A DNA stretch of 64,000 nucleotides from NCBI RefSeq assembly GCF_900101905.1, contig NZ_FNAJ01000006.1, positions 248,001-312,000 on the forward strand, given 5' to 3'. Origin of the DNA: Myxococcus virescens. Its GTDB lineage: Bacteria; Myxococcota; Myxococcia; Myxococcales; Myxococcaceae. Shown in pieces: positions 1 to 7,681 of this stretch. A program made the position numbers and the translations under genes. Each line of letters opens with the position of its first letter. The first letter of the stretch is position 1. Under the pieces are notes generated by a model that did not search any database, was not told where the DNA came from, and was given only the letters and a program-made list of their open reading frames with translations.

Positions 1-1
1 G

Positions 2-604
2 CAACTGTTGCGCTCGCTCATCCACCTGGCGCGCACCGAGCCCGTGCTGCGGCTGCACGCGGTGCTGGGCGCGCTCAGCTTCGGCGCGTTCAGCGTGTTC
101 TGGTCCACGCTGGCGCTGTACCTCCAGAGCCTGCCGCAGAAGTACGACGCGCAGGTCGCGGGGCTGTTCGGCGTCGTGGGCGTGGCGGGCGCCGCCGTGG
201 CCCCGCTGGTGGGCCGCCATGCCGACAAGCGCGGGGACCGGCGCATCAACGGAGCGGCCATCGTCGTGTTGCTGCTGTCGTTCGTCGTGATGTGGCCCCT
301 GGGACGCTGGCTTTGGGGCATCGCGCTGGGCGTGGTGCTGCTCGATTTGGGCGTCCAGGCGAACCAGATTTCCAATCAGACGCGGGTGTACTCGCTGCGT
401 CCGGAGGCCCGCAGCCGGCTGAACACGCTCTACATGGTGACGTACTTCGCGGGCGGCGCCGCGGGCTCGTGGCTGGGGACCTTCGCCTGGACGCACTGGG
501 GATGGGGCGGGGTGTGCGCCTCCGGCGCCGCGCTGTGTGTCGTGGCCCTGTTGGTGCTCAAGCGAGGGCCGAAGGGCGGCGCGCCTGAAGCGGCGGAGGC
601 CTGA
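2..604 (+). CDS. MFS transporter, C-terminal part (cut by window start)
   Basis: The reading frame is open through the left window edge, so this is the C-terminal half of a larger protein; about 200 residues are visible. Several hydrophobic membrane segments are seen (for example around SFGAFSVFWSTLALYLQ and VVLLLSFVVMW), with a short loop GRHADKRGDRR that resembles the cytoplasmic DRxGRR-type loop of major facilitator transporters. Late segments contain glycine-rich helices (FAGGAAGSWLG). A drug or metabolite exporter is likely, but the substrate cannot be told. It converges on the acyl-CoA carboxylase gene, with a hairpin over the stop codon. Confidence 0.85.
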   Translation, partial: QLLRSLIHLARTEPVLRLHAVLGALSFGAFSVFWSTLALYLQSLPQKYDAQVAGLFGVVGVAGAAVAPLVGRHADKRGDRRINGAAIVVLLLSFVVMWPLGRWLWGIALGVVLLDLGVQANQISNQTRVYSLRPEARSRLNTLYMVTYFAGGAAGSWLGTFAWTHWGWGGVCASGAALCVVALLVLKRGPKGGAPEAAEA

Positions 605-616
605 CGCTCCGCCGCT
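589..616. terminator. Bidirectional hairpin between convergent genes
   Basis: A perfect 10-bp inverted repeat (589-598 and 607-616, AGCGGCGGAG/CTCCGCCGCT) has an 8-nt loop that contains the stop codon of the MFS gene. It lies between two convergent genes and could end transcription from either side. There is no T-tract, as is usual in very GC-rich genomes. Confidence 0.5.
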
Positions 617-634
617 CGAGCCAGGCCGAATCGC

Positions 635-2629
635 TCAGGAAGCCTTCTCCGCCGCCAGCGACACCAGGAGCTGCTTCGCCTTCACCTGGCTGCCCACGGA
701 CACGTTGAGCTCCGCGACGGTGCCCGTGACGTCCGCCACCACCTGGAACTCCATCTTCATGGCCTCCAGCACCAGCAGGACGTCCCCGGGCTTCACCGCC
801 GCGCCCACCTGTGTGTCCACGCGCAGGATGCGCCCGTCCATCGGCGCCGCCAGCCGTCCGCTGCCCACGCCATCCGACTTCGACGGTGGACGGAACGTTA
901 CGTCCGTCACGGCGTGCGCGCCCGAGCCCAGGTCCAGCCACAGCGTGTCTCCGTCCCGCAGGTAGCGTGCGCGGCCCCGCGTCCCGGCGCAGGAGAAGTC
1001 GAGCACGCCCGCGGACAGCCCCCACACGGACACGTCGAACGACGAATCCCCCGTGTCCACCTCGTACCCTTCCGCGGACACGGGCTGGACGGTGACGGAC
1101 GCTTCCGCGCCACGGCTCGCGAGCTTCATCCGCACGGGGTGGCGGTGGGACGTGTTCCAGTTCAGCAGGGACACATCCAGTCCCGCCGTGTCCGCCAGCT
1201 TCAGGCCTTCGTCGTGGAAGAGCAGCGCCGCCGCCAGCGCCCTCGCCTTCGCGTCCGTCTGGTACAGCGCTTCCACCTCCGTCGCAGGCGCGTGCTTCGC
1301 GATGAACGCCGTGTCGTACTCCCCCGAGCGGAACGCCGCGTGCTCCAGCACGTACAGCAGCAGGTTCTTGTTGGTGGTGACGCCGAACACCGTCAGCTCG
1401 CGCAGCGCCTCCACCAGCCGCCGGCGCGCCGTCTCCCGGTCCGGGCCGTGCGCAATCACCTTCGCCTGCATGGAGTCATAGAAGGGCGGAATCTCCTGCC
1501 CCTCCCGCACGCCGTGGTCGATGCGCACGCCCTCGCGCACCGGCAGCCTCCACGTCAGCAGCCGCCCGGCCTGGGGCGCGTAGCCCTTCGCCGGGTCCTC
1601 CGCGCAGAGGCGGACCTCGATGGCATGCCCCGACGCGGAAATCGCCTCCTGCGTCCGGGGCAGCTTCTCCCCTGCCGCCACGCGGAGCTGCCACTCCACC
1701 AAATCCAACCCGGTAATCAGCTCCGTCACCGGGTGCTCCACCTGGAGGCGCGTGTTCATCTCCATGAAGTAGAAGTCACCGCTCGGCGCGAGGAGGAACT
1801 CGAGGGTCCCCGCTCCCCGGTAGCCAATGGCCCGAGCCGCCGCCACCGCCACCTCGCCCATGCGCGCGCGCAGCGCCGGGCTCACCGCCGGTGACGGACT
1901 CTCCTCCACGATTTTCTGGTGCCGGCGCTGCACCGAGCAGTCCCGCTCGCCCAGGTGCACCACGTTGCCGTGCGTATCCGCGAAGACCTGGACCTCCACG
2001 TGCCGCGCGTCGATGACGGCCTTCTCCAGGATGAGCTCGCCGCTCCCGAAGGCATTCGTCGCCTCCGAGCGCGCCGCGCGCAGGGCCGCGCGAAGCTGCG
2101 ACGCCTCGTGCACCAGCCGCATGCCGCGCCCGCCGCCACCCGCCGCCGCCTTGACCATCAGCGGGAAGCCGATGCGCTCGCCCTCCAGCGCCAGCGCCTC
2201 ATCATCCAGGTCGGACGCCTCGTAGCCAGGAATGCAGGGCACGCCCGCCGCCATCATGCGCAGCTTCGCCTGACGCTTGTTGCCCATCAGGGTGATGGCC
2301 TCGGGCTCCGGGCCGATGAACACCAGGCCCGCGTCGCGGCAAGCGCGCGCGAAGTCCGCGTTCTCCGACAAGAAGCCGTAGCCCGGGTGGATGGCCTCCG
2401 CGCCGGACGTCTTCGCCGCTTCCAGAATCTTCCCGATGACGAGGTAGGACTCCTTCGCCGGAGACGGCCCAATGGCCACCGCCTCGTCCGCCGCCAGCAC
2501 GTGCGGCGCGCCGCGGTCCGCCTCGGAGAACACCGCCACGGTGCGGTAGCCCAGCCGCTGGCAGGTGCGAATCACCCGGACGGCAATCTCGCCGCGGTTC
2601 GCGATGAGGACCTTTTTGAAGCGCTCCAT
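635..2629 (-). CDS. Acyl-CoA carboxylase biotin-carboxylase/BCCP subunit (methylcrotonyl/geranyl-CoA type)
   Basis: About 664 aa. The N-terminal biotin carboxylase begins with KKVLIANRGEIAVRVIRT and has an ATP-grasp domain with the glycine-rich AAAGGGGRGM loop and the EMNTRLQVEHPVTE motif. The C-terminus is a biotinyl carrier domain with VLEAMKMEF; the biotinylated Lys is near residue 625. The enzyme carboxylates biotin using ATP and bicarbonate for the carboxyltransferase encoded 14 bp upstream. I chose the ATG at 2629, preceded by GAGAGGAG, over the in-frame ATG at 2647. The neighbouring AtuA-like gene points to geranyl-CoA or methylcrotonyl-CoA carboxylase rather than acetyl- or propionyl-CoA carboxylase. 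The exact substrate is inferred. Confidence 0.93.
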   Translation of the reverse strand: MERFKKVLIANRGEIAVRVIRTCQRLGYRTVAVFSEADRGAPHVLAADEAVAIGPSPAKESYLVIGKILEAAKTSGAEAIHPGYGFLSENADFARACRDAGLVFIGPEPEAITLMGNKRQAKLRMMAAGVPCIPGYEASDLDDEALALEGERIGFPLMVKAAAGGGGRGMRLVHEASQLRAALRAARSEATNAFGSGELILEKAVIDARHVEVQVFADTHGNVVHLGERDCSVQRRHQKIVEESPSPAVSPALRARMGEVAVAAARAIGYRGAGTLEFLLAPSGDFYFMEMNTRLQVEHPVTELITGLDLVEWQLRVAAGEKLPRTQEAISASGHAIEVRLCAEDPAKGYAPQAGRLLTWRLPVREGVRIDHGVREGQEIPPFYDSMQAKVIAHGPDRETARRRLVEALRELTVFGVTTNKNLLLYVLEHAAFRSGEYDTAFIAKHAPATEVEALYQTDAKARALAAALLFHDEGLKLADTAGLDVSLLNWNTSHRHPVRMKLASRGAEASVTVQPVSAEGYEVDTGDSSFDVSVWGLSAGVLDFSCAGTRGRARYLRDGDTLWLDLGSGAHAVTDVTFRPPSKSDGVGSGRLAAPMDGRILRVDTQVGAAVKPGDVLLVLEAMKMEFQVVADVTGTVAELNVSVGSQVKAKQLLVSLAAEKAS

Positions 2630-2643
2630 CGTGTCCGCTCCTC

Positions 2644-4260
2644 TCACAGCCGCGCGACGCCGAACGTGTTGGGATGGACCTGCCGCCGCTTCGCCTCACG
2701 GCACACCGACAGCGCGAACCCGAGCACCCGCCGCGTGTCCCGCGGGTCGATGAGCCCGTCGTCGAACATCCGCGCGCTGCAGTTGAACGGATGCGACTCC
2801 TTGTCGAACTGGTCGATGATGGGCTGGCAGAACGCCTTGAGCTGCTCCTCGTCCACCACCTGCCCCTGCCGGGCCAGCTTCTCTCCGAAGACGATGGACA
2901 TCACCTTCGCCGCCTGCTCGCCGCCCATGACGGCGGTGCGCGAGTTGGGCCACCCGAAGATGAAGCGCGGGTGGAACGGACGGCCGCACATGCCGTAGTT
3001 GCCCGCGCCGAACGCGCCGCCAATCAGCACCGTGAGCTGCGGCACCGTCGCGTTGGCCACGGCCTGAATCATCTTCGCGCCGTGCTTCACGATGCCCCCC
3101 TGCTCCGGCTGCGTGCCCACGAGGTAGCCCGTGGTGTTCTGCAGGTAGAGGATGGGCGTGTCCTTCTGGCAGCACAGCTGGATGAACTGCGCCGCCTTCG
3201 TCGCGCCCTGGGGCGAAATCGGCCCGTTGTTTCCGATGATGCCCAGCGGGTGGCCGTACAGGTTCGCCCAGCCACAAACGGTGTGCGCGTCGTACTCGTC
3301 CTTGAAGCCGGTGAACTCCGAGCCGTCCACGATGCGCGCGATGACCTCGCGGCAATCGTAGGGTTTGCGGTAGTCCACGGGCACGGCGCCGCAGAGCTCG
3401 TCGGGCGAGTACACGGGCTCGGCATAGGCGGGGCGCTCGGTGGGCGGGAGCTGCGCGTTCCACCCGAGCTTCGCCACGATTTCGCGGGCCATGCGGATGG
3501 CGTCCGCGTCGTCCTCCGCCAGGTAGTCCGCGGTGCCCGCCACCGTGGCGTGCATCTGGGCGCCGCCCAGCTCCTCATCCGTGGCGACTTCCCCCGTGGC
3601 CGCCTTGAGCAGCGGCGGGCCCGCGAGGAACACCTTCGCCTTCTTCTTCACCATCACCACGTAGTCGGACAGGCCCGGCAGGTACGCGCCGCCCGCCGTG
3701 CTTGAGCCGTGCACCACTGTCACCTGGGGGATGCCCGCCGCCGACAGCCGCGCCTGGTTGTAGAAGGTCTCCCCACCCGGGATGAAGATTTCCTGCTGGT
3801 ACATCAGGTTGGCGCCGCCGCTCTCCACCAGCGACACCATGGGCAGCTTGTTCTCCAGCGCCAATGCCTGCGCGCGCAGCGCCTTCTGCACGCCCCACGG
3901 CGACGCGGTGCCGCCCTTGATGGCGGAGTTGTTCACGAAGACGATGCACCGCACCCCGGACACGTAGCCGATGCCGATAATGCTGTTGCCGCCCGCCAGC
4001 GAGCCGTCACTGTCGTCGTGGTAGCCATAGCCACACAGCGTGGACAGCTCCAGGAAGGGCGAGCCCCGGTCGAGCAGCAGCATCAGCCGCTCCCGAGGCA
4101 GGAGCTGCCCACGCTTGTGGAACTTCTCCTTCGCCTGGTTCTCCGTGTTGCGGACCTTCGCCTCGATGGCGCGCAGCTCCGATACGCGGGCCAGCATGTC
4201 CGCGCGGTTCGCCTTGAAGGATTCGGAGCCCGGGTCGATTCGCGAGGTGATGCGTGGCAT
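2644..4260 (-). CDS. Acyl-CoA carboxylase carboxyltransferase (beta) subunit
   Basis: 538 aa, the usual length for MccB/AtuC-type carboxyltransferases with fused N- and C-terminal crotonase-like halves. Visible signatures include RGQLLPRERLMLLLDRGSPF near the N-terminus, VESGGANLMYQQEIF, HGSSTAGGAYLPG, the acyl-CoA pocket region NNGPISPQGATKAAQFIQ and the late GGAFGAGNYGMCGR. It transfers carboxyl from biotin to a 3-methyl-branched enoyl-CoA. The start at ATG 4260 follows AGGAG and lies 4 bp after the stop of the AtuA-like gene, so the three genes form one operon. The longer upstream frame is a shadow of the preceding gene. Confidence 0.93.
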   Translation of the reverse strand: MPRITSRIDPGSESFKANRADMLARVSELRAIEAKVRNTENQAKEKFHKRGQLLPRERLMLLLDRGSPFLELSTLCGYGYHDDSDGSLAGGNSIIGIGYVSGVRCIVFVNNSAIKGGTASPWGVQKALRAQALALENKLPMVSLVESGGANLMYQQEIFIPGGETFYNQARLSAAGIPQVTVVHGSSTAGGAYLPGLSDYVVMVKKKAKVFLAGPPLLKAATGEVATDEELGGAQMHATVAGTADYLAEDDADAIRMAREIVAKLGWNAQLPPTERPAYAEPVYSPDELCGAVPVDYRKPYDCREVIARIVDGSEFTGFKDEYDAHTVCGWANLYGHPLGIIGNNGPISPQGATKAAQFIQLCCQKDTPILYLQNTTGYLVGTQPEQGGIVKHGAKMIQAVANATVPQLTVLIGGAFGAGNYGMCGRPFHPRFIFGWPNSRTAVMGGEQAAKVMSIVFGEKLARQGQVVDEEQLKAFCQPIIDQFDKESHPFNCSARMFDDGLIDPRDTRRVLGFALSVCREAKRRQVHPNTFGVARL

Positions 4261-4264
4261 CGGT

Positions 4265-5974
4265 CTACTCCTGTCCTTCGCGCAGCAGCGCCTCGGGAAT
4301 GTCCATGTGCCGCGAGCGCAGCCACTCGCCCAGCGCCTTGCCCTGCGGGTCAAAGCGGGTGGACGAGGAGACGCCCTCCCCCAACAAGCCATCGACGACG
4401 AAGTTCAGCCCCCGCAGGTTGGGGAAGATGTGCCGCTCGATGCGCAGCGGCGCGGCCTCCGGGAGCAGCTCGCGCAGCTTCTCTTCCGTGAGCGCATGCG
4501 CCAGCCACCGCCAGGCCGCGTCCGTGCGCGCCCAGACGCCGATGTTCGCCGTGCCGCCCTTGTCACCACTGCGCGCGGCGACGATGCATCCTAGCGGAAC
4601 CCGGCGCGTGGGGCCGCCCGGCACTGGCGACGGCAGCGGCGGCGGCTCCACGGGCTCCAGCGAGCGCGTCTCGCCGGGAGGCGTGATGGCGGTGCGCGTT
4701 CCATCCTCGAGGACGGCGACATGCTCCACACGCCCCGCTTCGACATAGGCGGGCGTGTAGACGCCATACGGCGCGCCGTCGGAGGGAGGCGCCGTCATCG
4801 TGAAGCCGGGATAGCTGCCCAGCGCCAGCTCCACCGCCGCGCCGCTGAAGGCCCGGCCCACCACCTTCGCGTCGGCGTCCTTCACCACCACGCGAAGGAA
4901 GGCGGCGGCCTGCTCCTCGGTGGCCGCGTCCTCGCGGTCCGTCCGCGTCAGCATCCACTGGAGTTCCGTCGGCTTGCGCGTCAGCGCCGCCTCCAGTTGC
5001 TCGCGCACCAGTCTCGCCTTCTCCTCGATGTCCAGCCCCACCAGGATGAACGTCGCCTCGTTCCGGTACCCCCCCAGGTTGTTGAGGCACACCTTCATCG
5101 TGGGCGGTGGCGGCTCGCCGCGCACGCCGGAGATGCGGACGCGGTCCTTGCCGTGTGACGCCAGGGCAATGGTGTCGAAGCGCGCCGTGGCGTCCGGGCC
5201 CGCGTACCGCGCCCCGGTGATTTCATAGACGAGCTGCGCCAGCACCGTGTCCACCGTCACCGCGCCACCCGTGCCCGCGTGCTTGGTGATGACGCTGCTG
5301 CCGTCCTCGTACAGCTCCGCCAGCGGGAAGCCGGGGCGCCGCGCGTCCAGCTCCGTGAAGAAGGAGAAGTTGCCGCCCGTGGCCTGCGTGCCGCACTCCA
5401 GGACGTGGCCGGCGACCATGGCCCCCGCCAACCGGTCCCAGTCATCCACCTTCCAGCCGAAGTGCGCCGCCGCCGGGCCCACCACCAACGAGGCATCCGT
5501 CACCCGTCCCGTGACGACGATGTCCGCCCCCGCGCGCAGGCACGCGGCGATGCCCCACCCACCCAGGTACGCGTTCGCGGTGAGCGGCGAGCCCAGGCCC
5601 AGCGCGTCCGCCCGCGCGGAGAGGTCATCTCCCTCCACGTGCGCCACTCGCACCTTCACGCCCAGCTTCGCGGCCACTTCGCGCAGGGCGGCGGCCAGCC
5701 CCGCGGGGTTCAACCCTCCCGCGTTGGTGACGACCTTGACCTTCTTCTCCACCACCAACGCCAGGCACTGCTCCATCTGCCTCAGGAACGTCTTGGCATA
5801 GCCGGTGGACGGGTCCTTCATCCGGTCCCGGCCCAGTATCAGCATCGTCAGCTCGGCCAGGTAGTCGCCAGTCAGGACGTCGAGCTGGCCGCCTTCGAGC
5901 ATCTCCCGGACCGCCGAGAAGCGGTCTCCATAGAAGCCCGAGGCATTGCCGACACGCAGGGGGGACGCAGGCAT
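4265..5974 (-). CDS. AtuA-like (DUF1446) acyclic terpene utilization family protein
   Basis: 569 aa. The N-terminal part is a DUF1446/AtuA-type domain: VGNASGFYGDRFSA, the conserved LTGDYLAELTMLIL, VVTNAGGLNPAGLA and a glycine-rich ADIVVTGRVTDASL stretch. A smaller C-terminal domain is also typical of full-length AtuA proteins (GDKGGTANIGVWA). AtuA proteins are encoded beside geranyl-CoA carboxylase or branched-chain acyl-CoA carboxylase genes; their biochemical role is poorly defined. It is first in the operon with the two carboxylase subunits. The start at ATG 5974 has a GGAGAG ribosome site; an in-frame TTG lies 21 bp further upstream. Divergent from the TetR gene. Confidence 0.85.
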   Translation of the reverse strand: MPASPLRVGNASGFYGDRFSAVREMLEGGQLDVLTGDYLAELTMLILGRDRMKDPSTGYAKTFLRQMEQCLALVVEKKVKVVTNAGGLNPAGLAAALREVAAKLGVKVRVAHVEGDDLSARADALGLGSPLTANAYLGGWGIAACLRAGADIVVTGRVTDASLVVGPAAAHFGWKVDDWDRLAGAMVAGHVLECGTQATGGNFSFFTELDARRPGFPLAELYEDGSSVITKHAGTGGAVTVDTVLAQLVYEITGARYAGPDATARFDTIALASHGKDRVRISGVRGEPPPPTMKVCLNNLGGYRNEATFILVGLDIEEKARLVREQLEAALTRKPTELQWMLTRTDREDAATEEQAAAFLRVVVKDADAKVVGRAFSGAAVELALGSYPGFTMTAPPSDGAPYGVYTPAYVEAGRVEHVAVLEDGTRTAITPPGETRSLEPVEPPPLPSPVPGGPTRRVPLGCIVAARSGDKGGTANIGVWARTDAAWRWLAHALTEEKLRELLPEAAPLRIERHIFPNLRGLNFVVDGLLGEGVSSSTRFDPQGKALGEWLRSRHMDIPEALLREGQE

Positions 5975-6026
5975 GAGCTCTCCACTCGGCAGCAACGAAA
6001 GACGCGTAAGTCTGGGCAGGCGGGTC

Positions 6027-6054
6027 TAAAAAAGCAAGCGTGCTTGCTTTTTTA
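6027..6054. promoter_or_regulatory. Perfect 13-bp inverted repeat, probable TetR (AtuR-like) operator
   Basis: Arms 6027-6039 (TAAAAAAGCAAGC) and 6042-6054 (GCTTGCTTTTTTA) are perfectly complementary around a 2-nt centre. The site sits in the 104-bp gap between the AtuA-like operon and the TetR gene, 25 bp before the regulator's likely GTG start. The size and symmetry fit a TetR-dimer operator. From the literature I recall that Pseudomonas AtuR binds 13-bp inverted repeats between atuA and atuR, the same layout. A- and T-rich arms in such GC-rich DNA also suggest overlap with promoter elements. Confidence 0.75.
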
Positions 6055-6078
6055 ACCCTTGGCTCGCATCCTGGCCGG

Positions 6079-6708
6079 GTGAGTGAGGCATCCGGTACGC
6101 CCGGCAGGCAGGAGCAGGAGCGCAGCCGCGTCACGCGCCAGCGTCTGATGGAGGCGGCCATTGGCGCGCTCTCCGAGCTGGGGTGGGCGGGCGCGACGAT
6201 GACTGTGATTGCCGAGCGAGCGGGCGTGTCCCGGGGCGCCTGTCAGCACCACTTCCCCACCCGCGCCGACCTGGTGGCCGCCGCCGTGGAGTATGTGGGG
6301 CACCAGCAGGTGGAGGCCGTGCTCCGCAAGGCCGCCCAGTTGCCGGCCGACGCTCGCCGCACGGAGGCCATCCTCCACATGCTGGCCGGCATCTACCTCA
6401 GCCCTGTCTTCACCGCCGCGGTGCAGCTCTGGGTGGCCGCCGTGGCGGACGCGGAGCTGCGCGCGCAGTTGGCCCCGCTGGAGGCCCGCGTGGGGCGGGA
6501 GTTCCACCGGCTGACGGTGCAGCTGCTCGGCGTGGATGACAGCGTCGCGGAGGTGCGCGAGCTGATTCAGGGAACGCTCGACCTCATCCGGGGACTCGCG
6601 CTGGCCAATCTGCTGAGGGATGACAGCGCGCGCAGGAAGAAGGTCCTCCACCGTTGGGCGCTCACGCTGGACGAGGCCCTGAGCGCCCGGCGCACCCGCA
6701 GAGGCTGA
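6079..6708 (+). CDS. TetR/AcrR-family regulator (AtuR/LiuR-like position)
   Basis: 209 aa from GTG 6079; an upstream in-frame GTG at 6040 lies inside the operator and is rejected. The N-terminal helix-turn-helix is clear (RQRLMEAAIGALSELGWAGA, then AERAGVSRGACQHHFPTRAD). The C-terminal ligand domain is helical and unspecific. No good ribosome site precedes the start, so the transcript may be leaderless. It is divergent from the carboxylase operon and 43 bp upstream of a short-chain dehydrogenase, so it probably represses both units through the palindrome between the divergent starts, with an acyl-CoA or terpenoid inducer. The inducer is inferred. Confidence 0.88.
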   Translation: MSEASGTPGRQEQERSRVTRQRLMEAAIGALSELGWAGATMTVIAERAGVSRGACQHHFPTRADLVAAAVEYVGHQQVEAVLRKAAQLPADARRTEAILHMLAGIYLSPVFTAAVQLWVAAVADAELRAQLAPLEARVGREFHRLTVQLLGVDDSVAEVRELIQGTLDLIRGLALANLLRDDSARRKKVLHRWALTLDEALSARRTRRG

Positions 6709-6751
6709 GGACCACGGGTTTCATGAACGACCTCCACATCAGGAGCTGACC

Positions 6752-7630
6752 ATGGGTTACCGCTCTCTCTTCGCACCGGGCTGTTTCAGCAACCGCACCA
6801 TCATCGTCACCGGCGGCGGCAGTGGCATTGGCCGCTGCACCGCGCACGAGCTGGCCGCGCTGGGCGCCAACGTCGTCCTGGTGGGCCGCAAGCCCGACAA
6901 GCTGGAGGCTGTCGCGCGGGAAATCCAGGAGGACGGCGGCAAGGTGTCCTTCGAGGTGCTCGACATCCGCGACGAGGAGGGCGTGAAGGCCACCGTGGCG
7001 CGCATCATCGCCGCGCACGGCCCCATCCACGGCCTGGTCAACAACGCGGGCGGGCAGTTCCCCTCGCCGCTGTCGGCCATCTCCAAGAAGGGCTTTGACG
7101 CGGTGGTGTCCACCAACCTCACCGGCGGCTTCCTGATGGCGCGGGAAGTCTATCTCCAATCCATGAGCAGCCACGGGGGCGCCATCGTCAACATGCTCGC
7201 GGACTCGTGGGGCGGCATGCCGGGCATGGGGCACTCCGGCGCGGCGCGCATGGGCATGCTCAACCTGACGCAGACGGCCGCCGTGGAGTGGGCCGCGTCG
7301 GGCGTGCGCGTGAATGCCGTGGCGCCCGGCTGGGTGGCCTCCAGCGGCATGGATAGCTACAAGGACGAGGGCGTGCGGGCGATGATTCCCCTCCTCAAGA
7401 AGGAGGTGCCGCTCCAGCGGCTCGCCACCGAGTCCGAGGTGAGCGCCGCCATCGTCTTCCTGCTCACCGACGCCGCGGCCTTCATCACCGGCGACGTCAT
7501 CAAGATTGATGGTGGCGCGTCGTGCAACACCAAGATTTTCCCGCTGGAGGAGACCACCGCCTCCAAGCCCTACGAGGGCTTCCACCGCGCGTCGGCGCCG
7601 CGCATCCTCGGGGGTGAGTCGAAGGAGTAG
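6752..7630 (+). CDS. Short-chain dehydrogenase/reductase lacking Tyr-Lys motif
   Basis: 292 aa. The Rossmann NAD(P)-binding motif TGGGSGIG and the NNAGG motif are intact. At the usual YxxxK position the sequence reads GHSGAARMGMLN, so the catalytic Tyr and Lys are replaced by His/Ala/Arg. Similar HxGAAK/R sites occur in the 2,4-dienoyl-CoA reductase branch of the SDR family and in citronellol-type dehydrogenases of terpene clusters. The start at ATG 6752 follows AGGAG. Its location beside the TetR gene and the carboxylase operon suggests a role in branched acyl-CoA or terpenoid oxidation. Exact substrate unknown. Confidence 0.88.
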   Translation: MGYRSLFAPGCFSNRTIIVTGGGSGIGRCTAHELAALGANVVLVGRKPDKLEAVAREIQEDGGKVSFEVLDIRDEEGVKATVARIIAAHGPIHGLVNNAGGQFPSPLSAISKKGFDAVVSTNLTGGFLMAREVYLQSMSSHGGAIVNMLADSWGGMPGMGHSGAARMGMLNLTQTAAVEWAASGVRVNAVAPGWVASSGMDSYKDEGVRAMIPLLKKEVPLQRLATESEVSAAIVFLLTDAAAFITGDVIKIDGGASCNTKIFPLEETTASKPYEGFHRASAPRILGGESKE

Positions 7631-7638
7631 GAACGACA

Positions 7639-7671
7639 CCCCGCTTCCGCCAACGTCGCGCGGAAGCGGGG
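7639..7671. terminator. Strong hairpin between convergent genes
   Basis: Perfect 12-bp arms, CCCCGCTTCCGC (7639-7650) and GCGGAAGCGGGG (7660-7671), around a 9-nt loop. It occupies the gap between the stop of the dehydrogenase and the stop of the convergent lipoprotein gene. It probably terminates both transcripts. Confidence 0.7.
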
Positions 7672-7681
7672 CGCCGCCAGC

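Noticed and set aside
6040-6078. Upstream GTG start for the TetR gene
   Set aside because: It would translate half of the 13-bp inverted repeat; the GTG at 6079 gives a normal TetR N-terminus.
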